Below are positions 29,033 through 38,756 of a stretch of 64,000 bases of DNA, in pieces (the first letter of the stretch is position 1; each line of letters begins with the position of its first letter). This DNA comes from Mycobacterium sp. ITM-2016-00317 (GTDB taxonomy: Bacteria > Actinomycetota > Actinomycetes > Mycobacteriales > Mycobacteriaceae). The translations under genes and the position numbers were made by a program. Below the pieces are notes generated by a model, which was not told the origin of the DNA, ran no database searches, and saw only the letters and a program-made list of their open reading frames with translations. Location: positions 2,790,001 through 2,854,000 of the forward strand of contig NZ_CP134399.1 of the NCBI RefSeq assembly GCF_002968295.1. The letters run 5' to 3'.

Positions 29033-29051
29033 CAGACATCGTCGATGTCTG
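29033..29051 (+). promoter_or_regulatory. infC leader hairpin 1
   Basis: CAGACATC-GTC-GATGTCTG, a perfect 8-base-pair stem with a 3-base loop, in the infC untranslated leader. Confidence 0.6.
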
Positions 29052-29067
29052 TCCTGGTCGGCATTGG

Positions 29068-29086
29068 GCCCTGCTCTGAGCAGGGC
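29068..29086 (+). promoter_or_regulatory. infC leader hairpin 2, possible attenuator
   Basis: GCCCTGCTC-T-GAGCAGGGC forms a GC-rich stem followed by TTACGCGTTTCTTC, a T-rich run. It looks like an intrinsic terminator about 68 bases before infC. Together with hairpin 1 it suggests attenuation or binding of a ribosomal protein such as L20, as known for other infC-rpmI-rplT operons. Confidence 0.55.
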
Positions 29087-29154
29087 TTACGCGTTTCTTC
29101 GGAAGCAGCGTGCCGGCGGATCGAGGGACTCCTGAGGACAACATAGGAGGCCCC

Positions 29155-29817
<663 letters not shown>

Positions 29818-29823
29818 GGAAAA

Positions 29824-30018
29824 ATGCCCAAGGCGAAGACCCACAGCGGCGCTTCGAAGCGGTTCCGTCGCACCGGAACCGGCAAGATCGTCCGTCAGAA
29901 GGCCAACCGTAGGCACCTGCTCGAGCACAAGGCGTCCAAGCGCACCCGTCGGCTCGACGGCCGCACCACGGTGTCGGCGAACGACTCCACGCGCGTCGCG
30001 AAGATGCTCAACGGCTAG
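29824..30018 (+). CDS. rpmI: 50S ribosomal protein L35
   Basis: A 64-residue basic bL35 protein ([20 protein letters not shown], then [13 protein letters not shown]). It is buried in the 50S subunit near 23S rRNA. ATG 29824 is preceded by GAGGAAAA and lies 6 bases after the infC stop, as usual for this operon. Confidence 0.97.
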   Translation: MPKAKTHSGASKRFRRTGTGKIVRQKANRRHLLEHKASKRTRRLDGRTTVSANDSTRVAKMLNG

Positions 30019-30063
30019 AGCGCGACAGCCCCGAACCTGACCCGACCGAGATAGGAAAACCCC

Positions 30064-30453
30064 ATGGCACGCGTGAAGCGCGCACTCAACGCGCAGAAGA
30101 AGCGGCGCACTGTACTGAAGGCCTCGAAGGGCTACCGCGGCCAGCGGTCCCGGCTGTACCGCAAGGCCAAAGAGCAGCAGCTGCATTCGCTGACCTACGC
30201 CTACCGTGACCGCAAGGCACGCAAGGGTGACTTCCGCAAGTTGTGGATCACCCGCATCAATGCCGCCGCCCGCGCCAACGGCATCACGTACAACCGGCTG
30301 ATCCAGGGCCTCAAGGCCGCCGGCGTGGAGGTCGATCGCAAGAACCTCGCCGAGATCGCCGTCAGCGACCCGGCCGCCTTCACCGCGCTGGTCGAGATCG
30401 CCAGGGCCGCGCTGCCCGAGGATGTCAACGCTCCCTCGGGCGAGGCTGCCTGA
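30064..30453 (+). CDS. rplT: 50S ribosomal protein L20
   Basis: A 129-residue bL20 protein, needed early in 50S assembly. The N-terminal extended basic tail ([19 protein letters not shown]) and globular C-domain ([20 protein letters not shown]) are both present. In several bacteria L20 represses this operon by binding its leader RNA, which would fit the structured infC leader here. ATG 30064 follows GATAGGAAAA. The stop overlaps the putative tsnR start. Confidence 0.97.
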   Translation: MARVKRALNAQKKRRTVLKASKGYRGQRSRLYRKAKEQQLHSLTYAYRDRKARKGDFRKLWITRINAAARANGITYNRLIQGLKAAGVEVDRKNLAEIAVSDPAAFTALVEIARAALPEDVNAPSGEAA

Positions 30454-31214
30454 CCCTCACCGAGCGTTCTGCCCGGGTGGCGGCGGCAGTCAAACTGCAC
30501 CGCCACACCGGGCGCCGCCGCGCCGCACGCTTCCTCGCCGAAGGTCCCAACCTGGTCGAGGCCGCGTTGCGGCGCGGTCTCGTTCACGAGGTCTTCGCCA
30601 CCGAGAGCGCCGCAGAGAGATTCGCCGCGCTGCTCGAGGCGGCCCCGGTGCATCTGGTGTCGGACAAGGCGGCAAAAGCGTTGTCCGACACCGTGACGCC
30701 GGTCGGCTTGGTCGCCGTGTGTGCGATGCCCGAGATCGGGCTCGACGACATTCTCTCGCGAAACCCGACGTTGGTCGCGGTGCCGGTGGGTATCTCCGAA
30801 CCGGGCAACGCCGGCACGATCATCCGGGTGGCCGACGCGATGGGCGCCGACGCCGTGGTGCTCGCCGGTGACAGCGTCGACCCGTACAACGGGAAATGCC
30901 TGCGCGCGTCGGCGGGCAGCATCTTCAACATCCCGGTGCTCAGCGCACCCGATGCCGTGGCTGCCGTCTCCGCGATCAGAGACGCGGGGCTGCAGGTGTT
31001 GGCGACCACGCTCGACGCCGCTGTCAGCCTCGAGGACGTCGCCCTGGATACGCCGACCGCGTGGCTGTTCGGGCCGGAGGCGCACGGACTGCCGAGCGAG
31101 GTGGTGGACATGGCCACCACACGGGTGCGGATCCCGATGGCCGGAGGGGCCGAAAGCCTCAACGTCGCGACGGCAGCGGCGATCTGCCTCTATCAGAGCT
31201 TCCGTAGCAAGTAA
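30450..31214 (+). CDS. tsnR: SpoU-family RNA 2'-O-methyltransferase
   Basis: A TrmH/SpoU-type methyltransferase of about 254 residues. The N-terminal substrate-binding domain contains [19 protein letters not shown], and the SPOUT knot shows [33 protein letters not shown] and [19 protein letters not shown]. Such enzymes methylate 23S rRNA or tRNA ribose; the tsnR name comes from thiostrepton resistance but the target in mycobacteria is not settled. The start is unclear. Family similarity reaches back to LTERSARVA, and the only candidate codon is CTG 30450, which overlaps the rplT stop (CTGA). The first ordinary start, GTG 30477, would remove nine conserved residues. Confidence 0.9.
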   Translation: MTLTERSARVAAAVKLHRHTGRRRAARFLAEGPNLVEAALRRGLVHEVFATESAAERFAALLEAAPVHLVSDKAAKALSDTVTPVGLVAVCAMPEIGLDDILSRNPTLVAVPVGISEPGNAGTIIRVADAMGADAVVLAGDSVDPYNGKCLRASAGSIFNIPVLSAPDAVAAVSAIRDAGLQVLATTLDAAVSLEDVALDTPTAWLFGPEAHGLPSEVVDMATTRVRIPMAGGAESLNVATAAAICLYQSFRSK

Positions 31215-31237
31215 CTCAGCAGTTGCTGACCTTGTTG

Positions 31238-31265
31238 GTTCGGGGTTTTCCAAACCCCGCCGAAC
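31238..31265 (+). terminator. Terminator hairpin after tsnR
   Basis: GTTC-GGGGTTT-TCC-AAACCCC-(GCC)-GAAC: a 7-base-pair inner stem extended by a 4-base-pair outer stem across a 3-base bulge. It lies 24 bases past the tsnR stop and probably ends the infC operon. Confidence 0.7.
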
Positions 31266-31458
31266 TACACCGAGGGGTGCCGGGACCGATAGTTCGTTTC
31301 CCTTTGCAACATCTTGAACTGCGCATTTGTCGGTTTTCGACGAAGGATCTAGACCGGATCCACCTCACAAATAGTTCCCTGGATCTATTGCCGAGTGGCG
31401 GACCCATTCGTAACCTGATCTACTAGGGGCAACTTCACGCGGGGGGCGGGTGGGGACC

Positions 31459-32754
31459 ATGAATCGTTGGGTCACTTTGATCGGGGTCGTCGCGGTGGCG
31501 TTCACGCCTGCCGTGGCCAACGGGGCGACGGCACTTCTGGTCGGCGGCAAAGGCGGCTACGCCGAGCTGACCGACGAACAGATGTCGACGGCCTTCGGCG
31601 GCTTCTTCGGCGACTACCACCGGGTCAGCGTGCCGTTTCCCGGCGCGGACGATTTCCAATACTCGGTCGAGGTCGGTACGAACAACCTCTACGACTCGAT
31701 ATTCCAGACGCTCGAGGCCAAGCCGGACGAGCTGATCACGATCGGGGGTGTCTCGGAAGGCGCTCCCGCGGTCGACAGGGTGCTGCGCAGGCTGATGGAA
31801 CTTCCGGCGGAGGACCGGCCCAACCCGCAGCGCCTCAACGCGATGATCTACGGCGCACCCAGCAAGCTGCTGATGACGGTCGGGGGTGTCCCGTACCGGC
31901 CGCTGCCGGACACGCCGTACAACGTGATGATCGTGATGGCCGAGTACGACGGCGTGACGGACTTCCCGGACAACCCGTTCAACCTGCTCGCCCTCCTGAA
32001 CGCGGTGATGGGTGGTGTCGACCTGCACGTCGACGCAGCATGGACCGATCTGTACACGGTGCCGACGAAGTACCACATCGTCGAAGGCAAGGCGGGCGGC
32101 AAGACGACCCTCGTGCTGATCCAGACGCCGTTGCTCCCGATGCTGCGCCCGCTCAAGGACGCGGGTTTCGCGCCGGAGTTCGTCGCGTTCCTCGACAAGT
32201 TGTTGCGGCCGATCGTCGACTCCGCCTACAACCGTCCGAAGTGGGAGGTCGGCATTCCACCCACGCTCGCCGAGATGGACCTGTCCGCGCAGCAGGCACC
32301 GATGTTGAACCCGCCGCCCGCCGCACCCGAGCTCACCTCGGGGTCGGCCCCGGAGGCCCGGCGGCAGCTGACCGCCCACCCCCAGACGCTGCCACCGGCC
32401 GAGCCGGCACCGACGAAGCAGCCCGAGGTGCTGAACCCGGTCGCACCGGCGGCCGACGGGGAGCACGGCGGAGGCCCGTCACTGGATACGCAGGGACCGG
32501 CAGTCGGTCCGGATGTGGGCGCCGAGGAGATCGGGCAGCCCGATCCCGAGGATGGCACGCCGATCGACGACAACGACCTGGGCCGTGACGATTCCGAGGG
32601 CGACGACTCGGACCCCGGCGAGTCCGGCAACCAGGACTCGGGCAACGACGCCGGCAACGACGACGCCGGCAACAGCACCGCCAACGGACCGGCCGGCGGC
32701 ACCACGGACAACGGCAACAACAACAACAACGACAACGACAGCGGCGCGGAGTAG
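31459..32754 (+). CDS. Secreted PE-PPE-domain serine hydrolase with acidic Asn-rich tail
   Basis: A protein of about 431 residues from ATG 31459 (GTG 31450 is also in frame). After a signal peptide (VTLIGVVAVAFTPAVANG) comes a PE-PPE alpha/beta hydrolase domain to about residue 265. GGKGGYAELTDEQM opens it, LITIGGVSEGA carries the nucleophile Ser (GxSxG), VMIVMAEYDGVTDFP the Asp, and the His is likely YHIVEG. There is no PE or PPE N-terminal module. The last 150 residues are disordered: Pro-rich, then Asp/Glu-rich, ending in an Asn run. PE-PPE hydrolases act on acyl esters such as trehalose lipids. M. tuberculosis has PE17 near this site, after tsnR. Confidence 0.83.
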   Translation: MNRWVTLIGVVAVAFTPAVANGATALLVGGKGGYAELTDEQMSTAFGGFFGDYHRVSVPFPGADDFQYSVEVGTNNLYDSIFQTLEAKPDELITIGGVSEGAPAVDRVLRRLMELPAEDRPNPQRLNAMIYGAPSKLLMTVGGVPYRPLPDTPYNVMIVMAEYDGVTDFPDNPFNLLALLNAVMGGVDLHVDAAWTDLYTVPTKYHIVEGKAGGKTTLVLIQTPLLPMLRPLKDAGFAPEFVAFLDKLLRPIVDSAYNRPKWEVGIPPTLAEMDLSAQQAPMLNPPPAAPELTSGSAPEARRQLTAHPQTLPPAEPAPTKQPEVLNPVAPAADGEHGGGPSLDTQGPAVGPDVGAEEIGQPDPEDGTPIDDNDLGRDDSEGDDSDPGESGNQDSGNDAGNDDAGNSTANGPAGGTTDNGNNNNNDNDSGAE

Positions 32755-32813
32755 CGCGAAGTCGGACAGTAATTCGAATGCGCGCGGTGTGGCCTGAAGC
32801 TACGGTGACGGCC

Positions 32814-33185
32814 GTGACCGAACACCGTCCTGCCGCCGAGCGTTGGCGCGCCGAACTACGTCACCGCCTGATCACGGCACGCAAAGAACGCGACGCCACG
32901 TCGACGTCGGCGCTTCGCTCGACGATGAGCGCGATCGACAACGCGGAGACCCCCGACGGGCCTGTGCCGGCAGCGGGTGCGATCGCCGACAGCGCAGTCG
33001 GCGTCGGTGCGACCGAGGTGCCCAGAAGGGAGCTCCGCGATGCCGAGGTGCTAGGCCTCATCCACGCCGAGATCGGCGAACGACGAAGCGCGGCCGACCA
33101 ATTCACCCTTACCGGGCACCATGACCGGGCAGCGGTGCTGCACGCCGAGGCCGACGTGCTCGCCCGACTGCTCGACGAGGTCTGA
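32814..33185 (+). CDS. GatB/YqeY domain protein
   Basis: A 123-residue YqeY-like helical protein. The N-terminus ERWRAELRHRLITARKERDATSTSALRSTMSAIDNAE is the family's opening helix pair, and EVLGLIHAEIGERRSAADQFTLTG the second block. YqeY resembles the tRNA-binding tail domain of the GatB amidotransferase subunit, but its stand-alone role is unknown. GTG 32814 is chosen because TACGGT lies at 32801-32806, giving a leaderless message; a GTG at 32805 is the alternative. It converges on the acyl-CoA dehydrogenase gene. Confidence 0.8.
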   Translation: MTEHRPAAERWRAELRHRLITARKERDATSTSALRSTMSAIDNAETPDGPVPAAGAIADSAVGVGATEVPRRELRDAEVLGLIHAEIGERRSAADQFTLTGHHDRAAVLHAEADVLARLLDEV

Positions 33186-33194
33186 GCCAGCCCG

Positions 33195-34439
33195 CTAGCC
33201 CTTGAGCAGACCCTTTGCCACGTGGGTGATCTGGACCTCGTTGCTTCCTGCGTAGATCATCAGCGACTTCGCGTCGCGGGCCAGCTGCTCCACGCGGTAC
33301 TCGGTCATGTAACCGTTGCCGCCGAAGAGCTGCACCGCTTCCATCGCGACGTCGGTCGCGGCCTGCGAGCAGTAGTACTTGATCGCCGACGCCTCGGCCA
33401 ACGAGATCGGCGCGCCTTTCTCGGCGGCTTCGATGACGCGGAACAGCATGTTGCGCACGTTCATCCGGGCGACTTCCATGTTGGCCAGTTTCAGCTGGAT
33501 CAGCTGGAACTGCCCGATCTCCTTGCCCCACAGGGTGCGTGTCCTGGCGTAGTCCACCGAAAGCCGCAGACACTCCTCGATGACACCGAGCGCCATCGCC
33601 GCGACCCCGATCCGTTCGGCGGAGAAGCTCGACCGGGCGCTGTCGCGGCCGTCACCGGATTTGTTGTCCTCGGTCTCTCCGAGCAGGCGGTCTTTACCCA
33701 GCCGCACGTTGTTGAAGAACAGTTCGCCCGTGCGGGAGGAGTGGATCCCCATCTTGCGGAACGGTTTCGACTGGACGAAACCCTCCATGCCGCGGTCGAG
33801 GACGAAGGTGAGGACCTTGCGGTCGCGCTTGTCCACCGACGGATCGCCTTCGTCCAGCTTGGCGTACACGACGACGACGTCGGCGTCCGGGCCGTTGGTG
33901 ATGAACGTCTTCTGGCCGTTGAGGATGTAGTCGCCCGAGCCGTCCGCGGCACGGGTCACATAGGACTTCATGCCGCCGAAGGCATCTGATCCCGAGTCGG
34001 GTTCGGTGATGGCCCAGGCGCCGACCTTCTCGTAGGTCACCAGCTCCGGCAGCCACCGCTCCTGCTGGGCCAGGGTGCCCCGGCTCTGAATCGTCGGCAC
34101 CGTGAGACCGAGGCTCACGCCCATGCCCGTCACCACGCCCATCGACACCCGGCACAGTTCGCTGACCACGACGAAACCCATACCGCCCTGGCCGCTGCCG
34201 AACATGCCGCCCCCGCCGCCTCCCGAGGACGACTCGCCGTTGCGGAGCCTGCTCAGTCGCTTCTGCAGCGCCTCACTGGCCATCGCATCGATGCCGAACG
34301 TGGTGAAGAGCTTGCGGATGATGGGGTAGGGCTCCATCTCACCGCTTTCCAGCGCATCGACGTGCGGACGGATTTCTTTATCGACGAACTCGCGGACGGC
34401 ATCGCGCACGGCAAGATCGACATCAGACCATTCCAGCAT
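33195..34439 (-). CDS. Acyl-CoA dehydrogenase
   Basis: A 414-residue FAD enzyme that would make an alpha-beta double bond in an acyl-CoA. Domains: helical N-domain (1-140, with an unusual Gly/Ser-rich insert at about 69-84), FAD-binding beta-domain (WAITEPDSGSDAFGGM, NGQKTFITNGPDADV) and C-terminal helical domain (SFSAERIGVAAMALGV, ARTRTLWGKEIGQFQ, QLFGGNGYMTEYRVEQLARDAK). At the usual catalytic Glu (IYEGT) it has IYAGSNEVQ, so the base is missing there; it may come from another helix, as in isovaleryl-CoA dehydrogenase. It lies 4 bases after the DUF2236 gene, in one operon. Confidence 0.92.
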   Translation of the reverse strand: MLEWSDVDLAVRDAVREFVDKEIRPHVDALESGEMEPYPIIRKLFTTFGIDAMASEALQKRLSRLRNGESSSGGGGGGMFGSGQGGMGFVVVSELCRVSMGVVTGMGVSLGLTVPTIQSRGTLAQQERWLPELVTYEKVGAWAITEPDSGSDAFGGMKSYVTRAADGSGDYILNGQKTFITNGPDADVVVVYAKLDEGDPSVDKRDRKVLTFVLDRGMEGFVQSKPFRKMGIHSSRTGELFFNNVRLGKDRLLGETEDNKSGDGRDSARSSFSAERIGVAAMALGVIEECLRLSVDYARTRTLWGKEIGQFQLIQLKLANMEVARMNVRNMLFRVIEAAEKGAPISLAEASAIKYYCSQAATDVAMEAVQLFGGNGYMTEYRVEQLARDAKSLMIYAGSNEVQITHVAKGLLKG

Positions 34440-34443
34440 GCGT

Positions 34444-35466
34444 TCAGGCTGCCTTATGGCGTCCGCGGGCCGGACGGCCCCCCGCCAAAGAGAACGTCGT
34501 GTGCACCAGCGAACCGACCCGGTCCAGCAGCGATCTCTGCGGAGGCAGGTAGTGCATGGGCATGTGCCGCCGGTCCCGCGGCGGAGCCATGAACGACGGC
34601 GCCTCCACCAACGGAGCGTCGGCGGGGACCCTGCCCTCGGCGCGGCGGTATGCGGCCACCGCGCGGGGATGCAGGCGGATCTCGTCGGGTACCGCGAGGA
34701 AGGCGAGTTCGACCAGCTTGCCGAACAGCCTCAGCACGATCTCGTCACCCGGTGTCCACCGCATGCCCGCCCGCTCGCGCACCACCGGATCGAAAACCCC
34801 TGCGGCGACCCAGCGTTGCGCGCCGATCATCGGTTTGAAGATCTGGTCCCACAACGGCGTGGGCAGTGCCACGAACCACGGCTTGGGGATCCGCATCGAA
34901 AAGATGTCCAGCGTCGCCTTGTTGATCTCCAGCTCCTCGCGGCACTTGCGATCCCAGTACTCGCAGAACGCCTCCCAGGATTGCGGGACCGGTTTCATGC
35001 TCATCCCGTACATCCGGTACCACTGCACGTGCTCGTCGAAGAGCTGTTGTTTCTCGGCTTCGGTCAGGCCGCCGCAGAAGTACTCGGCGGTCTTGATGAT
35101 CAGCATGAAGAACGTCGCATGCGCCCAGTAGAACGTCTCGGGGTCGAGGGCGTGATAGCGCCTGCCGTCGGCGTCGACGCCCTTGATCGTGTTGTGGAAC
35201 CCGCGGACCTGGGCGCCGGTCTGCGCGGCGCGATCACCGTCGTACACCACGCCCATGATCGGGTACACCGACCGCGCCACCCGCTGCAGCGGCTCGCGCA
35301 GCAGGATCGAATGGTCTTCGACACCGGCGCCCAGTTGTGGATACATGTTCTGGATGGCGCCGATCCAGACGCCGAGGATGCCGGTCCGCACGTCGCCGAA
35401 GTACTTCCACGTCAGGGAATCCGGGCCCAGAGGATGGGCGTCGGAGGCCCGGGCGGAGTCTGCCAT
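34444..35466 (-). CDS. MpaB/DUF2236-family oxygenase (Rv1645c-like)
   Basis: A 340-residue helical protein of the DUF2236 family, related to the latex-clearing oxygenase Lcp and fungal MpaB. Visible marks: LTWKYFGDVRTGILGVWIG, SVYPIMGVVYDG, ALDPETFYWAHATFFMLI (conserved His-Ala-Thr block) and VPDEIRLHPRAVAAYRRAEG. Some relatives bind heme and cleave double bonds; activity here is unproven. ATG 35466 (MADSARASD) is preferred to ATG 35508, which lies inside the upstream palindrome. It heads an operon with the acyl-CoA dehydrogenase, suggesting oxidative breakdown of a lipid or terpenoid. Confidence 0.83.
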   Translation of the reverse strand: MADSARASDAHPLGPDSLTWKYFGDVRTGILGVWIGAIQNMYPQLGAGVEDHSILLREPLQRVARSVYPIMGVVYDGDRAAQTGAQVRGFHNTIKGVDADGRRYHALDPETFYWAHATFFMLIIKTAEYFCGGLTEAEKQQLFDEHVQWYRMYGMSMKPVPQSWEAFCEYWDRKCREELEINKATLDIFSMRIPKPWFVALPTPLWDQIFKPMIGAQRWVAAGVFDPVVRERAGMRWTPGDEIVLRLFGKLVELAFLAVPDEIRLHPRAVAAYRRAEGRVPADAPLVEAPSFMAPPRDRRHMPMHYLPPQRSLLDRVGSLVHTTFSLAGGRPARGRHKAA

Positions 35467-35500
35467 CGCCGTTGATCGCACCCTTTCCACGATAGGCGCT

Positions 35501-35516
35501 GACAACAATCGTTGTC
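35501..35516. promoter_or_regulatory. Palindromic operator between oxygenase operon and cyclase
   Basis: GACAAC-AATC-GTTGTC is a perfect 6-4-6 inverted repeat in the 94-base divergent gap, 35 bases before the oxygenase ATG. It has the form of a TetR-family site. No regulator gene adjoins it. Confidence 0.6.
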
Positions 35517-35560
35517 TATGGATCGGAGGGCGTCCCGGACGGCTCGATTACGCTTGCGCC

Positions 35561-36430
35561 GTGGACGACGACCCGCCGGGCGAGCCAGCAGGCCGACGGT
35601 CTGCAGGACCCGTGGGCTGGTTGCAGGGCGTCAACCACCACGACGGCATCATCGAGTTTCTGCGCCGCACCCGGCGTGCGCTGCCCGGTGACCCCGAGTT
35701 CGGTGATCCGCTGTCGGTCAGCGGGGAGGGTGGCCCGCGTGCGGCGGCCCGCGCCGCCGACCGGATCCTGGAACGCGACGCGGTGACCCGAGAGGTCAGC
35801 CTGGGCGCACTCCAGGTCTGGCAGGCGCTGACCGAACGCGTCTCGGGGCGCCCCGCCAACGCCGAGGCCACCCTGGTGTTCACCGATCTGGTGGGGTTCT
35901 CGGCGTGGTCGCTCAAGGCCGGCGACGACGCCACCCTGCGCCTGCTGCGCCGCGTGGCGCAGGTCGTCGAACCCCCTTTACTGGAAGCCGGCGGGCACAT
36001 CGTCAAGCGCATGGGTGACGGGCTGATGGCCGTGTTCGCCGAACCCACCACCGCGGTGCGTGCCGTCATCGCGGCCCGGCAGGCCGTGAAAGCCCTTGAC
36101 GTCGACGGGTATACGCCGCGGATGCGGGTCGGCGTGCACACCGGCAGGCCGCAGCGGATCGGTTCGGACTGGCTGGGCATCGACGTAAATCTCGCTGCCC
36201 GCGTGATGGAACGCGCCACCCGCGGGGAACTCGTCGTCTCCGAGGCCACCCTGGAACGCATCCCAGACGAGGAGTTTCAGACCCTCGGTGTGACGGCCAA
36301 GAAACTGCGCAGGCTGGTGTTCGGGGCTCGGCAGGACGGCGTGCCCTCGGATTTCACCATGTACCGGCTCAAAACTCTCAGACAGTTGCCAGCGGCCGAG
36401 GACGGCGACGGGGTGCCTGCCGGCGGATAG
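35561..36430 (+). CDS. Class III adenylate cyclase (Rv1647-like)
   Basis: A 289-residue cytoplasmic cyclase. An N-terminal helical region (1-95, VNHHDGIIEFLRRTRRALPG) precedes the catalytic domain. All key residues are visible: first metal Asp in LVFTDLVGFSAW, adenine-specifying Lys and second metal Asp in HIVKRMGDGLMAVF, and the transition-state Asn and Arg in GIDVNLAARVME. It should therefore make cAMP from ATP as a homodimer. GTG 35561 is chosen because TACGCT sits 6 bases upstream, a leaderless start. Its stop overlaps the next gene's GTG (TAGTG), tying it to the rhomboid-like membrane protein, as Rv1647-Rv1648. Confidence 0.93.
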   Translation: MDDDPPGEPAGRRSAGPVGWLQGVNHHDGIIEFLRRTRRALPGDPEFGDPLSVSGEGGPRAAARAADRILERDAVTREVSLGALQVWQALTERVSGRPANAEATLVFTDLVGFSAWSLKAGDDATLRLLRRVAQVVEPPLLEAGGHIVKRMGDGLMAVFAEPTTAVRAVIAARQAVKALDVDGYTPRMRVGVHTGRPQRIGSDWLGIDVNLAARVMERATRGELVVSEATLERIPDEEFQTLGVTAKKLRRLVFGARQDGVPSDFTMYRLKTLRQLPAAEDGDGVPAGG

Positions 36431-37224
36431 TGGGCTCGGTGCGGGTCACACTGTGTTACACGACGCTCGTCGTCGGGGTCACGGCGGTCACCGTGCAGAT
36501 GGCGCCGGACCGGTACGCCGCCCTTGTCCGTCATGTCAGCACCAACTTGCACAATCTCGGTCACGGTCGGTTCGCGACGCTGATCGGCAGCGCGTTCGTG
36601 GTCGACGCGGGACCGGTCTACCAGTGGCTGCCCGGCCTGGTGTGCGTACTCGCTGCGGCCGAATTGCTCTGGGGCGCCTGGCGGTTGGTGCAGATAGTGG
36701 TGGCCGGCCATGTCGTCGCGTCGTTGGTCGTGGCTGCGGGCTTGGCCGTGGCGATGCGCGTGGGCTGGTTGCCCGCGGCGATCGCCCGGGCCTCCGACAC
36801 CGGGATCAGCTACGTCGCGATGGCCGCGCTGGGCGGGCTGACCGGGGCCATCCCGCCGCGGTGGCGCCCGGCGTGGACGGGGTGGTGGGGGTCGGTCGCG
36901 GTGACGGTGCTCGCGGGCGGCCCCGACTTCACCGATGTCGGACACGTGCTGGCGCTGGCGATCGGGAGCGCGCTGTCACTGCGTTTCGGTCCGCCATCGG
37001 GTTGGACCGGGCCGAGGCTCACGCTGTCGGCGGCCGGGGCGGTGTTCGGCTATCTCGTGCTGACCGGTGGTGCTCCATCGGTGGGCTACGGCGTCGCCTG
37101 GGGCGCTCTCGGCGCGCTGTGCGGTCTCGGTGTCGCACGACTGTGGCGCGGGCGAAATGAAGCGAGGCACCTCCCGATGGGAGGTGCCTCGCCTGCAGTG
37201 TCTGCTCAGCGCACGTCGACGTAG
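36430..37224 (+). CDS. Rhomboid-like integral membrane protein (Rv1648-like)
   Basis: A 264-residue protein with six or seven membrane helices. SDTGISYVAMAALGGLTGAI resembles the GxS helix of rhomboid proteases and DVGHVLALAIGSALS could supply the His, with HNLGHG in the first loop. The canonical GASG and HxxGH forms are not met, so it may be an inactive rhomboid-fold protein. Translation is coupled to the cyclase by a one-base overlap (TAGTG). The last 20 codons run through a strong hairpin (37162-37192) and overlap the convergent secreted-protein gene by 19 bases, so the C-terminus is unusual. Confidence 0.8.
   Translation: MGSVRVTLCYTTLVVGVTAVTVQMAPDRYAALVRHVSTNLHNLGHGRFATLIGSAFVVDAGPVYQWLPGLVCVLAAAELLWGAWRLVQIVVAGHVVASLVVAAGLAVAMRVGWLPAAIARASDTGISYVAMAALGGLTGAIPPRWRPAWTGWWGSVAVTVLAGGPDFTDVGHVLALAIGSALSLRFGPPSGWTGPRLTLSAAGAVFGYLVLTGGAPSVGYGVAWGALGALCGLGVARLWRGRNEARHLPMGGASPAVSAQRTST
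37162..37192. terminator. Strong hairpin at the end of the rhomboid-like gene
   Basis: GCGAGGCACCTCCC-GAT-GGGAGGTGCCTCGC is a perfect 14-base-pair stem with a 3-base loop. It lies between two convergent genes and fits a bidirectional terminator, although the rhomboid-like frame reads through it. Confidence 0.85.
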
Positions 37225-37505
37225 TAGATGCTGCCCGTCTTCGTCTGCTGGTAGGTCCGGTCGTTGAAGTAGTCGCGGACCGTGGAGCGCAGGTCGCCAC
37301 CCTTGTTGATACCGACCACGGTGGCCTGGCTCAACGGGGCGTCGGAGAGACGGTTGACCACGACCCGGTTGCCCTGGGCCTCCAGCCGGCTGATCGTCTG
37401 CTCGGCGCTGCCTCCGGTGGGGGCGGCAGGCGCGGGGGCGGCCAGGCCGACTGCGGCGGCGCTCAGACCGGCAGCGATGGTGGTGGCGATGGTGAGGTTC
37501 CTCAT
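37206..37505 (-). CDS. Small secreted protein of unknown function
   Basis: A 99-residue exported protein. The signal peptide (MRNLTIATTIAAGLSAAAVG) is cleaved near APAAPTG, leaving a mature domain of about 70 residues: SAEQTISRLEAQGNRVVVNR, then SQATVVGINKGGD and IYYVDVR. This strand-helix pattern recurs in small mycobacterial secreted proteins that I know only as hypothetical. There are no cysteines. It is convergent with the rhomboid-like gene and divergent from pheS. The conserved-looking mature part supports a real gene. Confidence 0.8.
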   Translation of the reverse strand: MRNLTIATTIAAGLSAAAVGLAAPAPAAPTGGSAEQTISRLEAQGNRVVVNRLSDAPLSQATVVGINKGGDLRSTVRDYFNDRTYQQTKTGSIYYVDVR

Positions 37506-37601
37506 GGTTCTGCTCTTCCCATTGTCTCGGGTCGGAGCCGTGGAGCGTGTCGCGCGGTTCGACTTCTGGTGGTGCTGGATCTTGATGATCTGAACCCTTA
37601 A

Positions 37602-38755
<1,154 letters not shown>

Positions 38756-38756
<1 letters not shown>

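Noticed and set aside
29110..29154. GTG start for infC at 29110
   Set aside because: It lacks a ribosome binding site and adds 15 residues upstream of the conserved N-terminus; AGGAGG points to ATC 29155.
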